The notes beneath the pieces are model-generated. The model did no database searches, had not been told where the DNA came from, and saw only the letters and a program-made list of their open reading frames with translations. Both the position numbers and the translations under genes were made by a program. A DNA stretch of 64,000 nucleotides from Prauserella halophila (GTDB lineage Bacteria > Actinomycetota > Actinomycetes > Mycobacteriales > Pseudonocardiaceae), in the NCBI RefSeq assembly GCF_024171895.1, contig NZ_JAMTCQ010000009.1, positions 37,318-101,317 on the forward strand, read 5' to 3'. Positions 16,618 through 25,291 of this stretch are shown piece after piece (within the stretch, counting starts at the first letter, position 1; the number at the start of each line of letters is the position of its first letter).

Positions 16618-18091
16618 CGCCACTGAATCCGCCGGCGCGGGATCCGCGGGCGGCGGTAACGAGAAGACGTTCTTCGGGCACCCCCGAGGGCTCGCCAATC
16701 TCTTCGGCGTCGAGATGTGGGAGCGGTTCTCGTTCTACGGGATGCTCGGCATCTTGCCGCTGTACCTCTACTTCTCCGCCGCCGAGGGCGGCCTGGAGAT
16801 GGACAGAGGCACCGCGCTCGGCATCGTCGGTGCGTACGGCGGTCTTGTCTATTTGTCGACGATCATCGCCGCCTGGATCGCCGACCGGCTCCTCGCTCCC
16901 GAGCGGACCCTGTTCCACAGCGCCGTCCTCATCATGATCGGCCACCTCGGGCTCGCGGTGCTGCCCGGTTACCTCGGTGTCGGCGTCGGCCTCCTCTGCG
17001 TCGCGCTCGGCAGCGGCGGCGTCAAGGCCAACGCCACTGCGGTGCTGGGCACGCTCTACGGCGAAGGCGACGAACGCCGCGACGCCGGTTTCACGATCTT
17101 CTACATGGGTGTCAACCTCGGCGCCTTGGTCGGCACCGCGCTCACCGGCTTCTTCCAGCACACCGTCGGATTCCACGTCGGCTTCGGCCTCGCGGCCGCG
17201 GGTATGGCGATCGGTCTGATCCAGTACTCGATCGGCCGCTCCAACCTCGGCGAGGCCTCGCGGATCGTGCCGAATCCGCTGCCGGCCTCGCGTCGCCCGC
17301 TGGTCGCGCTGGCGTTCGCGGCGATCGCCGTCGTGTGCGTGGTGCTCGTGCTGACCGGCCTGATCACCGCCCAGAACCTCGGTGACGTGGCGGTGGGGGT
17401 CGCGGGCACCGCTGCCGTCGTGCTGTTCGTGATCCTGCTGACCAGCACCAGGGTCAGCAGCGTCGAGCGCAGGCGCGTGCTGTCGTTCATGCCGATGTTC
17501 GTGGCCAGCGCCGCGTTCTTCGCACTGTTCCAGCAGCAGTTCACCGTGCTCGAGGTGTACTCGGACGAACGTCTCGACCGCGACCTGTTCGGCTGGGAGA
17601 TGCCGATCTCGTGGGTGAACCTGATCAACCCGGTGTTCATCCTGATCCTGGCGCCGATCTTCGCGACGGTGTGGACCAAGCTCGCCGACCGGCAGCCGTC
17701 GACGCCGATGAAGTTCGCGCTGGGAACCGGCGTGATGGGCGTGGCGTTCCTGCTGTTCCTGCCGATGGCGGGCGGCGAGGGCAACACGAGCCCGCTGCTG
17801 GCGGTCGTCGGCATCTTGGCGGTGTTCACGATGGCGGAGATGTTCCTGTCGCCCGTCGGTCTGTCGCTGTCGACCAAGCTCGCACCGACGGCGTTCCGCG
17901 CCCAGATGGTGGCGCTGAACTACCTGTCGGTTTCGCTGGGCACGGCGCTGTCGGGGTCGCTCGCGAAGTACTACTCGCCGGAGGGCGAGGCGTCGTACTT
18001 CGGGACGGTCGGCGCCGTTGCCGTCGTCATCGGCGTGATGATCGCGGTGCTCTCGCCGTTCATCCGCAAGCTGATGTCCGGGGTGCGGTGA
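16607..18091 (+). CDS. POT/PTR2-family proton-coupled oligopeptide transporter
   Basis: Integral membrane protein of 494 residues with about 14 helices. The signature ExxER lies at residues 36-40 (EMWERFSFYG) and a second POT motif is seen in GFTIFYMGVNLGALVG. Such carriers import di- and tripeptides with protons. The reading starts at the second copy of a 16-base duplication; the N-terminal 20 residues are Gly/Ser-rich. A palindrome and a promoter candidate lie upstream. The following OsmC gene is 90 bases away and has its own ribosome binding site. Confidence 0.9.
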   Translation: MSGNATESAGAGSAGGGNEKTFFGHPRGLANLFGVEMWERFSFYGMLGILPLYLYFSAAEGGLEMDRGTALGIVGAYGGLVYLSTIIAAWIADRLLAPERTLFHSAVLIMIGHLGLAVLPGYLGVGVGLLCVALGSGGVKANATAVLGTLYGEGDERRDAGFTIFYMGVNLGALVGTALTGFFQHTVGFHVGFGLAAAGMAIGLIQYSIGRSNLGEASRIVPNPLPASRRPLVALAFAAIAVVCVVLVLTGLITAQNLGDVAVGVAGTAAVVLFVILLTSTRVSSVERRRVLSFMPMFVASAAFFALFQQQFTVLEVYSDERLDRDLFGWEMPISWVNLINPVFILILAPIFATVWTKLADRQPSTPMKFALGTGVMGVAFLLFLPMAGGEGNTSPLLAVVGILAVFTMAEMFLSPVGLSLSTKLAPTAFRAQMVALNYLSVSLGTALSGSLAKYYSPEGEASYFGTVGAVAVVIGVMIAVLSPFIRKLMSGVR

Positions 18092-18180
18092 GCCGACGCC
18101 GTTGTGGTTAGCCGTCGCCGCCGCGGTGAGCCGGTCGACAGGTTCGCCCCGATCTCACCGGAAGCCGGTATCAAGGAGTC

Positions 18181-18687
18181 ATGCGACGGCGCGAGCACAC
18201 GTACACGTTGACTCTGCGGTGGACGGGCGACCGGGGGACGGGCACGTCGGGTTATCGCGACTTCGGGCGCGACCACGACGTGACCGCCGATAGGAAGCCG
18301 CCACTCGCCGGATCGGCCGACCCCTTCTTCCGCGGCGACGCCGACCGCTGGAACCCCGAGGAGTTGCTGCTCGCGGCGCTCGCCCAGTGCCACATGCTGT
18401 CGTACCTCGCACAGTGCGCGCGGTCGGGCGTGGTCGTTACCGGTTACGCCGACGAGCCCGCCGGCACGATGGCCGAAACGCTCGGGGTCGGCGAGTTCAC
18501 GTCCGTGTCGCTGCGCCCGGTGGTCACCGTCGCCGATGCCGGCATGGTCGAGCAGGCTCGGGAACTCCACGAACCCGCCCACGAGGCGTGTTTCATCGCG
18601 CGGTCGGTGAACTTCCCGGTGCGGCACGAGGCCCGCATCGAGGTCGCCGACGATGCGGACCGTGCCCGCCCCGGCCGGCAGGACTGA
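18181..18687 (+). CDS. OsmC/Ohr-family thiol peroxidase-like protein
   Basis: Protein of 168 residues. The two redox cysteines of the family are in AALAQCHML (C70) and EACFIARSVNFPV (C137), and W57-N58-P59-E60 lies before the first, as in OsmC. These proteins reduce organic hydroperoxides. AAGGAG lies five bases before the ATG. It is convergent with the AT-hook-like gene. Confidence 0.88.
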   Translation: MRRREHTYTLTLRWTGDRGTGTSGYRDFGRDHDVTADRKPPLAGSADPFFRGDADRWNPEELLLAALAQCHMLSYLAQCARSGVVVTGYADEPAGTMAETLGVGEFTSVSLRPVVTVADAGMVEQARELHEPAHEACFIARSVNFPVRHEARIEVADDADRARPGRQD

Positions 18688-18714
18688 CCGCCGGCAGGGA
18701 ACACGGCGCGCGGC

Positions 18715-19215
18715 TCACGACTCCAGATCGGCCAGCTGCTTCCTCGCTTCTTCGAGCTGGGCTTCGAGCTCGGCCACGCGGGCCTGCTGCTGCTCCTTCG
18801 CCGCATCGATGACCTCGTCGATCGGCGTCGACAGCTCTTCGTGCAGCTCCTTCGCCGCGCGCGAGACGGCCGAGGCGGTCACGGCCAGTCCGCGGGTCAC
18901 CCACTTACTCCCGTGTTTGAGTTCGGCCTGCCATTCACCGTCGGCGGTTCCGGTGACGGTGAGGGTCAGCTCGACCGTGCGGGTCTTGCGCGCGTTCGCT
19001 CCCTTGGGTCGGCCGCGCTTGGGTTTGGCGTCGTCGGCGGGGCTGGCCGTGGCCGTGGTGGATGCGTCCGAGTCCGTGGGGGCGGCGGTGCCGGCAGTGT
19101 CGGTGTCGGCAGTGTCGGTGTCGGCAGTGTCGACGTCGGTCGTGTCGGCGTCGGACTCGGTAGTGGTTTCAGTGGCGGGTTCAGTGGTGGGTTCGGCGGT
19201 GGGTTCGGCATTCAT
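18715..19215 (-). CDS. AT-hook-like protein with acidic N-terminus and coiled coil
   Basis: Protein of 166 residues. Residues 1-62 are a Thr/Asp/Glu/Pro tract partly built of 15-bp DNA repeats. Residues 64-72 read KPKRGRPKG, an AT-hook-like minor-groove motif. The middle (TVELTLTVTGTADGEWQAELKHGSKWV) looks like a small beta domain, and residues 128-166 form a coiled coil (VAELEAQLEEARKQLADLE). A chromatin or DNA-binding role is suggested by the hook; I do not know the family with certainty (it resembles actinobacterial DUF6319-type proteins). Confidence 0.65.
   Translation of the reverse strand: MNAEPTAEPTTEPATETTTESDADTTDVDTADTDTADTDTAGTAAPTDSDASTTATASPADDAKPKRGRPKGANARKTRTVELTLTVTGTADGEWQAELKHGSKWVTRGLAVTASAVSRAAKELHEELSTPIDEVIDAAKEQQQARVAELEAQLEEARKQLADLES
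19096..19155 (-). repeat. 15-bp repeat in acidic tract of AT-hook-like gene
   Basis: Four units of the type AGTGTCGGTGTCGGC, the first two identical. They encode the Asp/Thr pentapeptides of the N-terminal tract. Confidence 0.85.
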
Positions 19216-19871
19216 CGCGGGCAGATCCCCTCGAAACGTCCGGCAGTGACCCCGACATTCTAGAACACCCGTTCGAGCTTTTGTCCACCCGGGTGATGAA
19301 TGCTTCCGGAGTGGCGTTAACAGGATTGGACAAAATGTGTCCGACGTCTCAGACTCGTCGGCGAGGGATCACCCGGCCGTCGCATCCGGGATGCGGTAGC
19401 AGCTCCGACATCGCCGTCCGGGCGTCCTGAGTGTCCGAACATATCGGGCGTCTGGATGTGGAGTTTTTTCGGCAGCCCACCACGCATCGACCGTCCGGCT
19501 TCGGGACGAACCGGTGCAGACCACCCACGTGTAACTCGATGGGGTGATCCCTGGAATGGGCTGTGCCCTGCGGAAACGTCGCATCTTCGCAGCTCGGCAC
19601 GGTGCTGAAAATCAGCAACGCATTTGATCGGAACTTGCAGCCCCGGCAACAATGCGAACCGTCGCGTACGCGAACAGTTACCCCCGTGTACGTAGCGAGA
19701 GCCGTACTGGGGATACTCCTAAGAGTCTGGTTTGTTCGGATGTTCGAGCACAAGGAACGCCCGTGCAACCGGTTCGCGCAGGTGATCGCACATCACGTGA
19801 TCGCGTGGGCGACATACCACTGAACGCTCCACACCTCGCACCTTCGTGTGCCTAGTTGCAGGACGTGATCG
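19216..19871. other. 656-bp gene-free region upstream of L,D-transpeptidase gene
   Basis: No supported gene. The composition is less GC-rich than neighbours. Just before the transpeptidase gene there are interlocking symmetrical words: GTGATCGCACATCAC (19782-19796, arms GTGAT/ATCAC) overlapping the perfect palindrome ATCACGTGAT (19792-19801) and a second GTGATCGC. These could be a regulator site. GTAC-containing words cluster at 19665-19715. I see no known riboswitch. Confidence 0.4.
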
Positions 19872-20762
19872 ATGGAAAGGCGTAGTGACGCCGACCGCTC
19901 CGGTTTCGCCGGCGGCAACGCCGGTGCGTCCGCCGAGACGAGGGCCGCGTACCGGAAACGGTCGCGCTCATTGGCGGCAGTCGCGAGCGCAGCAGTGTTC
20001 GCACTCGTCGTCACCGGGTGCGGCGGCGGGGACACCGCAGCCGACGGCGGGCAGAATCCCGAGCCGGTCGCGGTGACCGAGGAACAGCTCGCGAAGCTCC
20101 CCGAGGCCACGACTTACGACGATCTCGAGCAGGCTCCCATCGACCCCGAGATGGGAGACACGTCGGCCAGTGAGAACGGCACCGGCACGGTGTTGCACCC
20201 CGAGCAGGAACTGGCGGTGTACAAGAAACCGGGCGGTGAACCGTTCGCGAAGCTGCCCGTCGAGCAGATCTCGTCGCCGACGTGGGTTCCCGTCATCGGC
20301 GAAAAGGGCGACTGGGCGCAGATCCTGCTGCCCGCGCGTCCGAACGGTGCCAGTGGCTGGATCCACGCCACCGACAAGACGGTCGAGGAGGGTAACAACG
20401 ACTTCGCCGTCACGGTGCACCGCGACGACTTCACCCTCGAGATCACCGAGAAGGGTGAGCAAATCGGGGAATGGACCATCGGGGTCGGGAAGGACGAGCA
20501 CCCGACGCCGAAGGGGCGTGCGTACATCATCGCTTCCATCGAGGAGCAGGTGAACGACTACAGCCCCATCGTGCTGCCCATGAGTTCTCACTCGGAGTCG
20601 CACGAAACGTTCGGCGGTGGCCCCGGCACCGTCGGCATCCACACGTGGCCGGACAACAGCTTCGTTGGCGAAGCCAACAGCGACGGCTGCATCAGGGTCA
20701 CGCAAGAGGCCCTGGACGAGCTCGTCAAGCTGCCGCTGGGAACGATCGTCGAGGTCGTCTGA
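19872..20762 (+). CDS. Lipoprotein L,D-transpeptidase (YkuD domain)
   Basis: Cell-wall enzyme of 296 residues. After a 34-residue basic N-terminus comes a signal helix with lipobox VVTGC (C50), so it should be a lipoprotein. The YkuD catalytic domain is C-terminal (about 175-296), with H257 in VGIHTWPD and the catalytic cysteine C273 in NSDGCIRV; the usual SHGC is SDGC here. It would make 3-3 crosslinks or attach proteins to peptidoglycan. The region 100-170 is SH3-like (VYKKPGGEPFAKL, WAQILLP, GWIHATD). Confidence 0.87.
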   Translation: MERRSDADRSGFAGGNAGASAETRAAYRKRSRSLAAVASAAVFALVVTGCGGGDTAADGGQNPEPVAVTEEQLAKLPEATTYDDLEQAPIDPEMGDTSASENGTGTVLHPEQELAVYKKPGGEPFAKLPVEQISSPTWVPVIGEKGDWAQILLPARPNGASGWIHATDKTVEEGNNDFAVTVHRDDFTLEITEKGEQIGEWTIGVGKDEHPTPKGRAYIIASIEEQVNDYSPIVLPMSSHSESHETFGGGPGTVGIHTWPDNSFVGEANSDGCIRVTQEALDELVKLPLGTIVEVV

Positions 20763-20850
20763 CGCCCCTCCCACGGCAGTGCGCCACCGGTAACGGGCCC
20801 CCGCCCGGAAACCCGACCCGAATGCACCACCGGAATCGAAAGGTACTTCC

Positions 20851-21696
20851 TTGTCGAAGAAGAAGACCGCCGCGCTCGGCGCAGGCGTCCTGTCCGCCGC
20901 CCTCGTCGGCGGCGCCCTGCTCGCCCCGGCTGCGGGCGCCCAGACCGAGGACTCGGCTTTCGGCATCGCCGCCGACGGCCTGATCGACATCGCTCCCACG
21001 CCGTACGTCGAGGGTGAGGGCTCCGAGGAGGTCGTCGGCACCAACGTGGCGGGCCTGGCGGGCGCGACGGTGCTCAGCGCCGAGGCGTCCTCGAACTACG
21101 CCTACGCCGACGTGGCCAACCTCAGCGTCCTCCCCGGCGACATCGGCGGTATCCCGGGGATCGGCGAGCCGCTGGTTGCAGCAGAAGGCACGCTCAGCGC
21201 CACCTGTGACAACGGTGACCTCAGCTCGCAGATCACCGAACTGAGTGTCCTGGGCAACACGATCCCGATCGACAACCTCGCGCCGAACACGACGGCTGTG
21301 CCCGAGGCGCTCGAGGGCGTCGCCCAGATCACCCTGAACAAGCAGAGCGAGAACACCGTCACCGCGGTCAGCATCGAGCTGCTGCAAGGCGTGCCGGGCC
21401 TGTCGGACATCGCCGGGCAGACGATCGACATCGCGTCGGCCACCTGCACCGAGGGTGACGACGACGGCGACAACGGCGACGGCGACAACGGCGACGGCGA
21501 CAACGGCGACGGCGACAACGGCAACGGCGACAACGGCAACGGCGACGGCGACAACGGCAACGGCGACGGCGACAACGGCAACGGCGACGGCGACAACGGC
21601 GACGGTGACGGTGACGGCGACGGCGACCAGGCCGACGACAACGGTGACGCCCCGGCTCCGACCCCGCAGCCCGGCCACCTGGACGTGACCGGCTGA
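20851..21696 (+). CDS. Secreted choice-of-anchor-like protein with Gly-Asp-Asn repeat tail
   Basis: Protein of 281 residues with a Sec signal (KKKTAALGAGVLSAALVGGALLAPAAGA, cut near AGA-QT). The body (about 30-200) is beta-rich, with a probable disulfide (ATCDNGD and ATCTEGD), and resembles actinobacterial choice-of-anchor proteins. Residues about 205-265 are Asp/Gly/Asn repeats (GDGDNG type), calcium-binding in appearance but not RTX nonapeptides. No sorting motif or membrane anchor is seen. The start is TTG 20851 with GAAAGG upstream. It follows the transpeptidase gene by 88 bases. Confidence 0.7.
   Translation: MSKKKTAALGAGVLSAALVGGALLAPAAGAQTEDSAFGIAADGLIDIAPTPYVEGEGSEEVVGTNVAGLAGATVLSAEASSNYAYADVANLSVLPGDIGGIPGIGEPLVAAEGTLSATCDNGDLSSQITELSVLGNTIPIDNLAPNTTAVPEALEGVAQITLNKQSENTVTAVSIELLQGVPGLSDIAGQTIDIASATCTEGDDDGDNGDGDNGDGDNGDGDNGNGDNGNGDGDNGNGDGDNGNGDGDNGDGDGDGDGDQADDNGDAPAPTPQPGHLDVTG
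21465..21640 (+). repeat. 15-bp-based repeat coding for Gly/Asp/Asn tail
   Basis: Units of the type GGCGACAACGGCGAC recur about ten times, first with a 15-base period and then interrupted by 3- to 9-base shifts. Confidence 0.85.
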
Positions 21697-21712
21697 CGCA
21701 TTCCCCAGGGAT

Positions 21713-21745
21713 GCATTGAACAGATGCATTGAACAGATGCACTGA
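21713..21745. repeat. 13-bp tandem repeat, three copies
   Basis: GATGCATTGAACA is present twice and GATGCACTGAACA once, directly ahead of the 56-bp palindrome. Confidence 0.85.
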
Positions 21746-21801
21746 ACATACGAAAGCGGCCTCCACAGTGGATATCCACTGTGGAGGCCGCTTTCGTATG
21801 T
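21746..21801. terminator. Perfect 56-bp palindrome, bidirectional terminator between convergent genes
   Basis: Every base from 21746 to 21773 pairs with 21774 to 21801, a 28-bp inverted repeat with no unpaired centre (GATATC in the middle, arms containing CGAAAGCGGCCTCCACAGTG). It lies between the secreted-protein gene (plus) and acsA (minus). The stem ends in A/T pairs, so each transcript would have short U runs after a GC-rich stem. Confidence 0.85.
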
Positions 21802-21815
21802 GCGCGGGCTGTGTT

Positions 21816-23798
21816 TCAGTCGTCCGAACCGGACGAGAGGCCCTGGGAGATCCGGTCCATCACGGTGCTGTCGGCGAGCGTGGTGACGTCGCCGACCTCA
21901 CGGTCCTCGGCGACGTCGCGCAGCAGGCGGCGCATGATCTTGCCCGACCGGGTCTTCGGCAGCTCCGGTACGACCATGATCTGCCGCGGCTTGGCGATCG
22001 GCCCGATCTCCTTCGTCACGTGGACCCGCAGCTCCTGGATCGTCTCGTCGCCGGCCTGTGCGGCGTCGCCCCGCAGGATCACGAACGCCACAATGCCCTG
22101 CCCCGTGGTCGCGTCGCTCGCACCGACCACCGCGGCCTCGGCCACCACCGGGTGCGACACGAGCGCCGATTCGACCTCCGTGGTGGAGATGCGGTGGCCG
22201 GAGACGTTCATGACGTCGTCGACCCGGCCGAGCAACCAGACGTCGCCGTCGTTGTCGTACTTGGCGCCGTCGCCTGCGAAGTAGTAACCCCGTTCTGCGA
22301 ACCGCGACCAGTACGTGTCCTTGAACCGCTCGTCGTCGCCCCAGATCCCCCGCAGCATTGCCGGCCAGGGTTTGTCCAGCACCAGGTAGCCGCCGCCACC
22401 CTTGCCGACCGGTTCGCCCGCGTCGTCGACGACCTTCGCCGAGATGCCCGGCAGCGGCTGCTGCGCCGAACCAGGCTTCGCGTGCGTCACGCCGGGCAGC
22501 GGCGAGATCATGATCGCGCCCGTCTCGGTCTGCCACCACGTGTCGACGATCGGGCAGTGGCCGCCGCCGATGTTCTCGCGGAACCACATCCACGCTTCGG
22601 GGTTGATCGGCTCACCCACCGAACCGAGCAGTCGCAGCGACGACAGGTCGTAGCCCGCCGGAATGTCGGCGCCCCACTTCATGAACGTGCGGATCAGCGT
22701 CGGTGCCGTGTAGTAGATCGACACCTTGTACTTCTGGACGATCTCCCAGTGCCGGCCCTCGTGCGGGGTGTTCGGCGTGCCCTCGTAGACGACCTGGGTG
22801 GCGCGGTTGGCCAGCGGGCCGTACACGATGTACGAGTGACCGGTGACCCAGCCGATGTCGGCGGTGCACCAGTAGACGTCCTCACCCGGTTTGTGGTCGA
22901 ACACGGCGTTGTGGGTGTAGGCCGCCTGTGTCAGGTACCCGCCCGAGGTGTGCAGGATGCCCTTCGGCTTACCCGTCGTGCCAGAGGTGTACAGGATGTA
23001 CAGGGGGTGCTCCGAGTCGAACGCCTCCGGCTCGTGCTCCGCGGGCTGGGAGCCGACCAGCTCGTCCCACCAGACGTCGCGGCCCTCGGTCCACGGGACG
23101 TCGTCGTCGAGGTCGCTGCCGGTCCTTCGGACGACGACGACCTTCTCGATGCTCTCCGCGCCCTCGAGCGCTTCGTCGACGTTCACCTTCATCGGCGCGG
23201 CCTTGCCCCGGCGGTACTGCCCGTCCGAGGTGATGACCACCTTGGCCGCGGCGTCGTCGACCCGCTGGCGCAGCGCGGTCGGCGAGAATCCGCCGAAGAC
23301 CACGCTGTGGAGCGCACCGATCCGGGCGCACGCCAGCATCGCGACGATCGCCTCCGGAATCATCTGTAGCTGGATCGCGACCCGGTCGCCCGCGGTGACG
23401 CCGAGCGACGTCAGCGCGTTCGCCGCCTTCGACACCTCGTCCTTGAGCTGGGTGTAGGTGATGTCCCGGGTGTCGCCCGGTTCGCCGACCCAGTGGATGG
23501 CCGTCTGGTCTCCGTGTCCGGCTTCGACGTGCCGGTCGACGCAGTTGTAGGCCACGTTCAGCTTGCCGCCGACGAACCACTTCGCGAACGGCGCGTCCGA
23601 CCAGTCCACGACCTGTGTCCACTTCGTGTCCCAGTGCAGGCGTTCGGCCTGCTTCGCCCAGAACGCCTCACGATCGGCGTCGGCCTCCGAGTACCAGTCC
23701 GCCGTCGCGTTGGCGGCCGCCGCGAAGTCCGGGCTCGGAGGGAAGCTCCGGCTCTCGGTCAACAGGTTGTCGAGTGCCGGCGACTGCTCTGTCGTCAT
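21816..23798 (-). CDS. acsA: Acetyl-coenzyme A synthetase (acetate--CoA ligase)
   Basis: ANL-superfamily enzyme of 660 residues. It shows the adenylation motifs [11 protein letters not shown] and DTWWQTETG, the hinge/A8 region [16 protein letters not shown], and the C-terminal lysine K620 in [10 protein letters not shown], the site of regulatory acetylation. It converts acetate, ATP and CoA to acetyl-CoA. AGGAGG lies nine bases before ATG 23798. It is divergent from the phosphoribosyltransferase gene and matches acs (Rv3667) in gene order. Confidence 0.96.
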   Translation of the reverse strand: MTTEQSPALDNLLTESRSFPPSPDFAAAANATADWYSEADADREAFWAKQAERLHWDTKWTQVVDWSDAPFAKWFVGGKLNVAYNCVDRHVEAGHGDQTAIHWVGEPGDTRDITYTQLKDEVSKAANALTSLGVTAGDRVAIQLQMIPEAIVAMLACARIGALHSVVFGGFSPTALRQRVDDAAAKVVITSDGQYRRGKAAPMKVNVDEALEGAESIEKVVVVRRTGSDLDDDVPWTEGRDVWWDELVGSQPAEHEPEAFDSEHPLYILYTSGTTGKPKGILHTSGGYLTQAAYTHNAVFDHKPGEDVYWCTADIGWVTGHSYIVYGPLANRATQVVYEGTPNTPHEGRHWEIVQKYKVSIYYTAPTLIRTFMKWGADIPAGYDLSSLRLLGSVGEPINPEAWMWFRENIGGGHCPIVDTWWQTETGAIMISPLPGVTHAKPGSAQQPLPGISAKVVDDAGEPVGKGGGGYLVLDKPWPAMLRGIWGDDERFKDTYWSRFAERGYYFAGDGAKYDNDGDVWLLGRVDDVMNVSGHRISTTEVESALVSHPVVAEAAVVGASDATTGQGIVAFVILRGDAAQAGDETIQELRVHVTKEIGPIAKPRQIMVVPELPKTRSGKIMRRLLRDVAEDREVGDVTTLADSTVMDRISQGLSSGSDD

Positions 23799-24008
23799 CT
23801 GCAAGGCCTCCTGGTCGTTGCTCAGGCGCACGTAATGGTTGTTGTCCGCGCCTGCCTGTGAAGTTAGTACCGCACGAGACAGGTTGCAGCCACGTTCGTC
23901 CGCCCACAAGGCCCCGCGCTCGTTACGGACGACCCGGGCGACGAGCGGCTGACGAACGGTCGCCGCATATGCTCGCCGGGGCGTGCAAGCGAAGCGGGAG
24001 GTTGGCCA

Positions 24009-24515
24009 GTGGCCGAGAGTGAGCCGGAGCGTGAGGTGCTCACATGGGAGCTGTTCGGGACGGCGAGCCGTGAGCTCGCCACGGCGGTGGCCGACAGCGG
24101 GTTCCGGCCCGATCTGATCCTGTCGATCGCACGCGGAGGCCTGTTCGTGGCGGGTGCGCTCGGGTATGCGCTCGACGTGAAGAACCTGCACGTGATGAAC
24201 GTCGAGTTCTACACGGGCGTCGACGAACGGTTGGACCTGCCGGTGATGTTGCCGCCGGTGCCGAACGCCGTCGACCTGGCAGGCGCGAGAGTGCTGGTGG
24301 CCGACGACGTCGCCGACACCGGTGCGACGCTGAAACTGGTGCGCGACTTCTGCGCCGACGAGGTGGCCGAGGTGCGCTGCGCCGTCGTGTACGAGAAGCC
24401 CGACTCGACGGTGGCATGCGATTACGTGTGGCGGCGGACCGACCGGTGGATCAACTTTCCGTGGTCGACCGAACCGCCCGTGGTGACGAGGGAAGGTCAG
24501 GTGCTGGACGCATGA
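24009..24515 (+). CDS. Type I phosphoribosyltransferase
   Basis: Protein of 168 residues. The PRPP loop [13 protein letters not shown] spans residues 95-107, and [16 protein letters not shown] holds the early phosphate-binding turn. It resembles xanthine/hypoxanthine-type phosphoribosyltransferases, but the hood that fixes base specificity is short and I cannot name the base. The start is GTG 24009. Its stop overlaps the start of the next gene (ATGA), so the two products are made together. Confidence 0.8.
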   Translation: MAESEPEREVLTWELFGTASRELATAVADSGFRPDLILSIARGGLFVAGALGYALDVKNLHVMNVEFYTGVDERLDLPVMLPPVPNAVDLAGARVLVADDVADTGATLKLVRDFCADEVAEVRCAVVYEKPDSTVACDYVWRRTDRWINFPWSTEPPVVTREGQVLDA

Positions 24516-25255
24516 GTCAGGGTGCTGCTGAGAGTGATCCGCTCGCGCCACTCGTCGGGATCGACGGTGTCGCAGAGGCGGCGAAATCGGCTCAGGACGC
24601 GGTGTTCGCCGTGCACCGGTACGGCGTGAACCTGCGCGAGGGCTCGGCGACCGCCGCCGAGGCGTCGGTGCGGGCCGCGCGCGCGTCGGCAGGCGTCGAG
24701 GGCGTCGACCCGGAGATTCCCGACGAGGGCGAGGTGCGCGACCCGGTACTGGCGGGCGCGTTGCGGGTGGCGAAGGCCGGTGAATCGCTCCTGCCGACGT
24801 GGCGCCGCGCTCCGATGCAGGCGCTCGCCCGGGTGCACGTTCTCGCCGCGGCGGATCTGACGTCGGATTCCGACGCGCTGGGAAGGCCCGATCCGGCGGC
24901 GTCGCCACGGCTGGAGCTGCTCGGCCGGCTCGTGACGGGTGGGACGAAGGCGCCGGCGCCGGTGCTCACCGCCGTCGTCCACGGCGAACTGCTGGCGTTG
25001 CAGGCGTTCGGCACCGCCGACGGTGTCGTCGCGCGCGCGGCCGCGCGGTTGACGATGGTGGCGACCGGCCTCGATCCGAAATCGCTCACGGTGCCCGAGG
25101 TCGCCTGTTTCCGCAGGCAGGAACGGTATGCGGCGGCGGCCGAGGCGTTCGCCACCAGTGATCCGGACGGCGTGCGTGAGTGGTTGCTGTTCTGCTGCGC
25201 GGCGTTCGAGGCCGGGGCCACCGAAGCGCAGAGCATCGCCGACGCGGCGGCCTGA
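24512..25255 (+). CDS. Degenerate Fic-fold-like protein (often annotated oxidoreductase)
   Basis: Protein of 247 residues. The C-terminal half (about 150-245) follows the Fic-domain pattern: a helix ([18 protein letters not shown]), a loop, a helix ([12 protein letters not shown]), then [36 protein letters not shown], as in HRDEYYDAL...WLRFF of Fic enzymes. The HPFxDGNGR catalytic loop is replaced by [13 protein letters not shown] (163-175), so the catalytic His is Gln164. AMP transfer is therefore not expected. Coupled by ATGA to a phosphoribosyltransferase. The Fic link is my reading by eye. Confidence 0.6.
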   Translation: MSQGAAESDPLAPLVGIDGVAEAAKSAQDAVFAVHRYGVNLREGSATAAEASVRAARASAGVEGVDPEIPDEGEVRDPVLAGALRVAKAGESLLPTWRRAPMQALARVHVLAAADLTSDSDALGRPDPAASPRLELLGRLVTGGTKAPAPVLTAVVHGELLALQAFGTADGVVARAAARLTMVATGLDPKSLTVPEVACFRRQERYAAAAEAFATSDPDGVREWLLFCCAAFEAGATEAQSIADAAA

Positions 25256-25291
25256 TCGCCGGCGGTCACCGGCGGCCGACCCAGCCGGCGG

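Noticed and set aside
19600-19870. ydaO-type c-di-AMP riboswitch ahead of the L,D-transpeptidase gene
   Set aside because: Cell-wall genes are typical targets in actinobacteria, but I could not find the conserved core segments of the motif in this sequence.
21816-24908. Very long minus-strand frame extending acsA upstream
   Set aside because: The part above 23798 has no homology-like content and overlaps the divergent phosphoribosyltransferase gene; AGGAGG marks the ATG at 23798.
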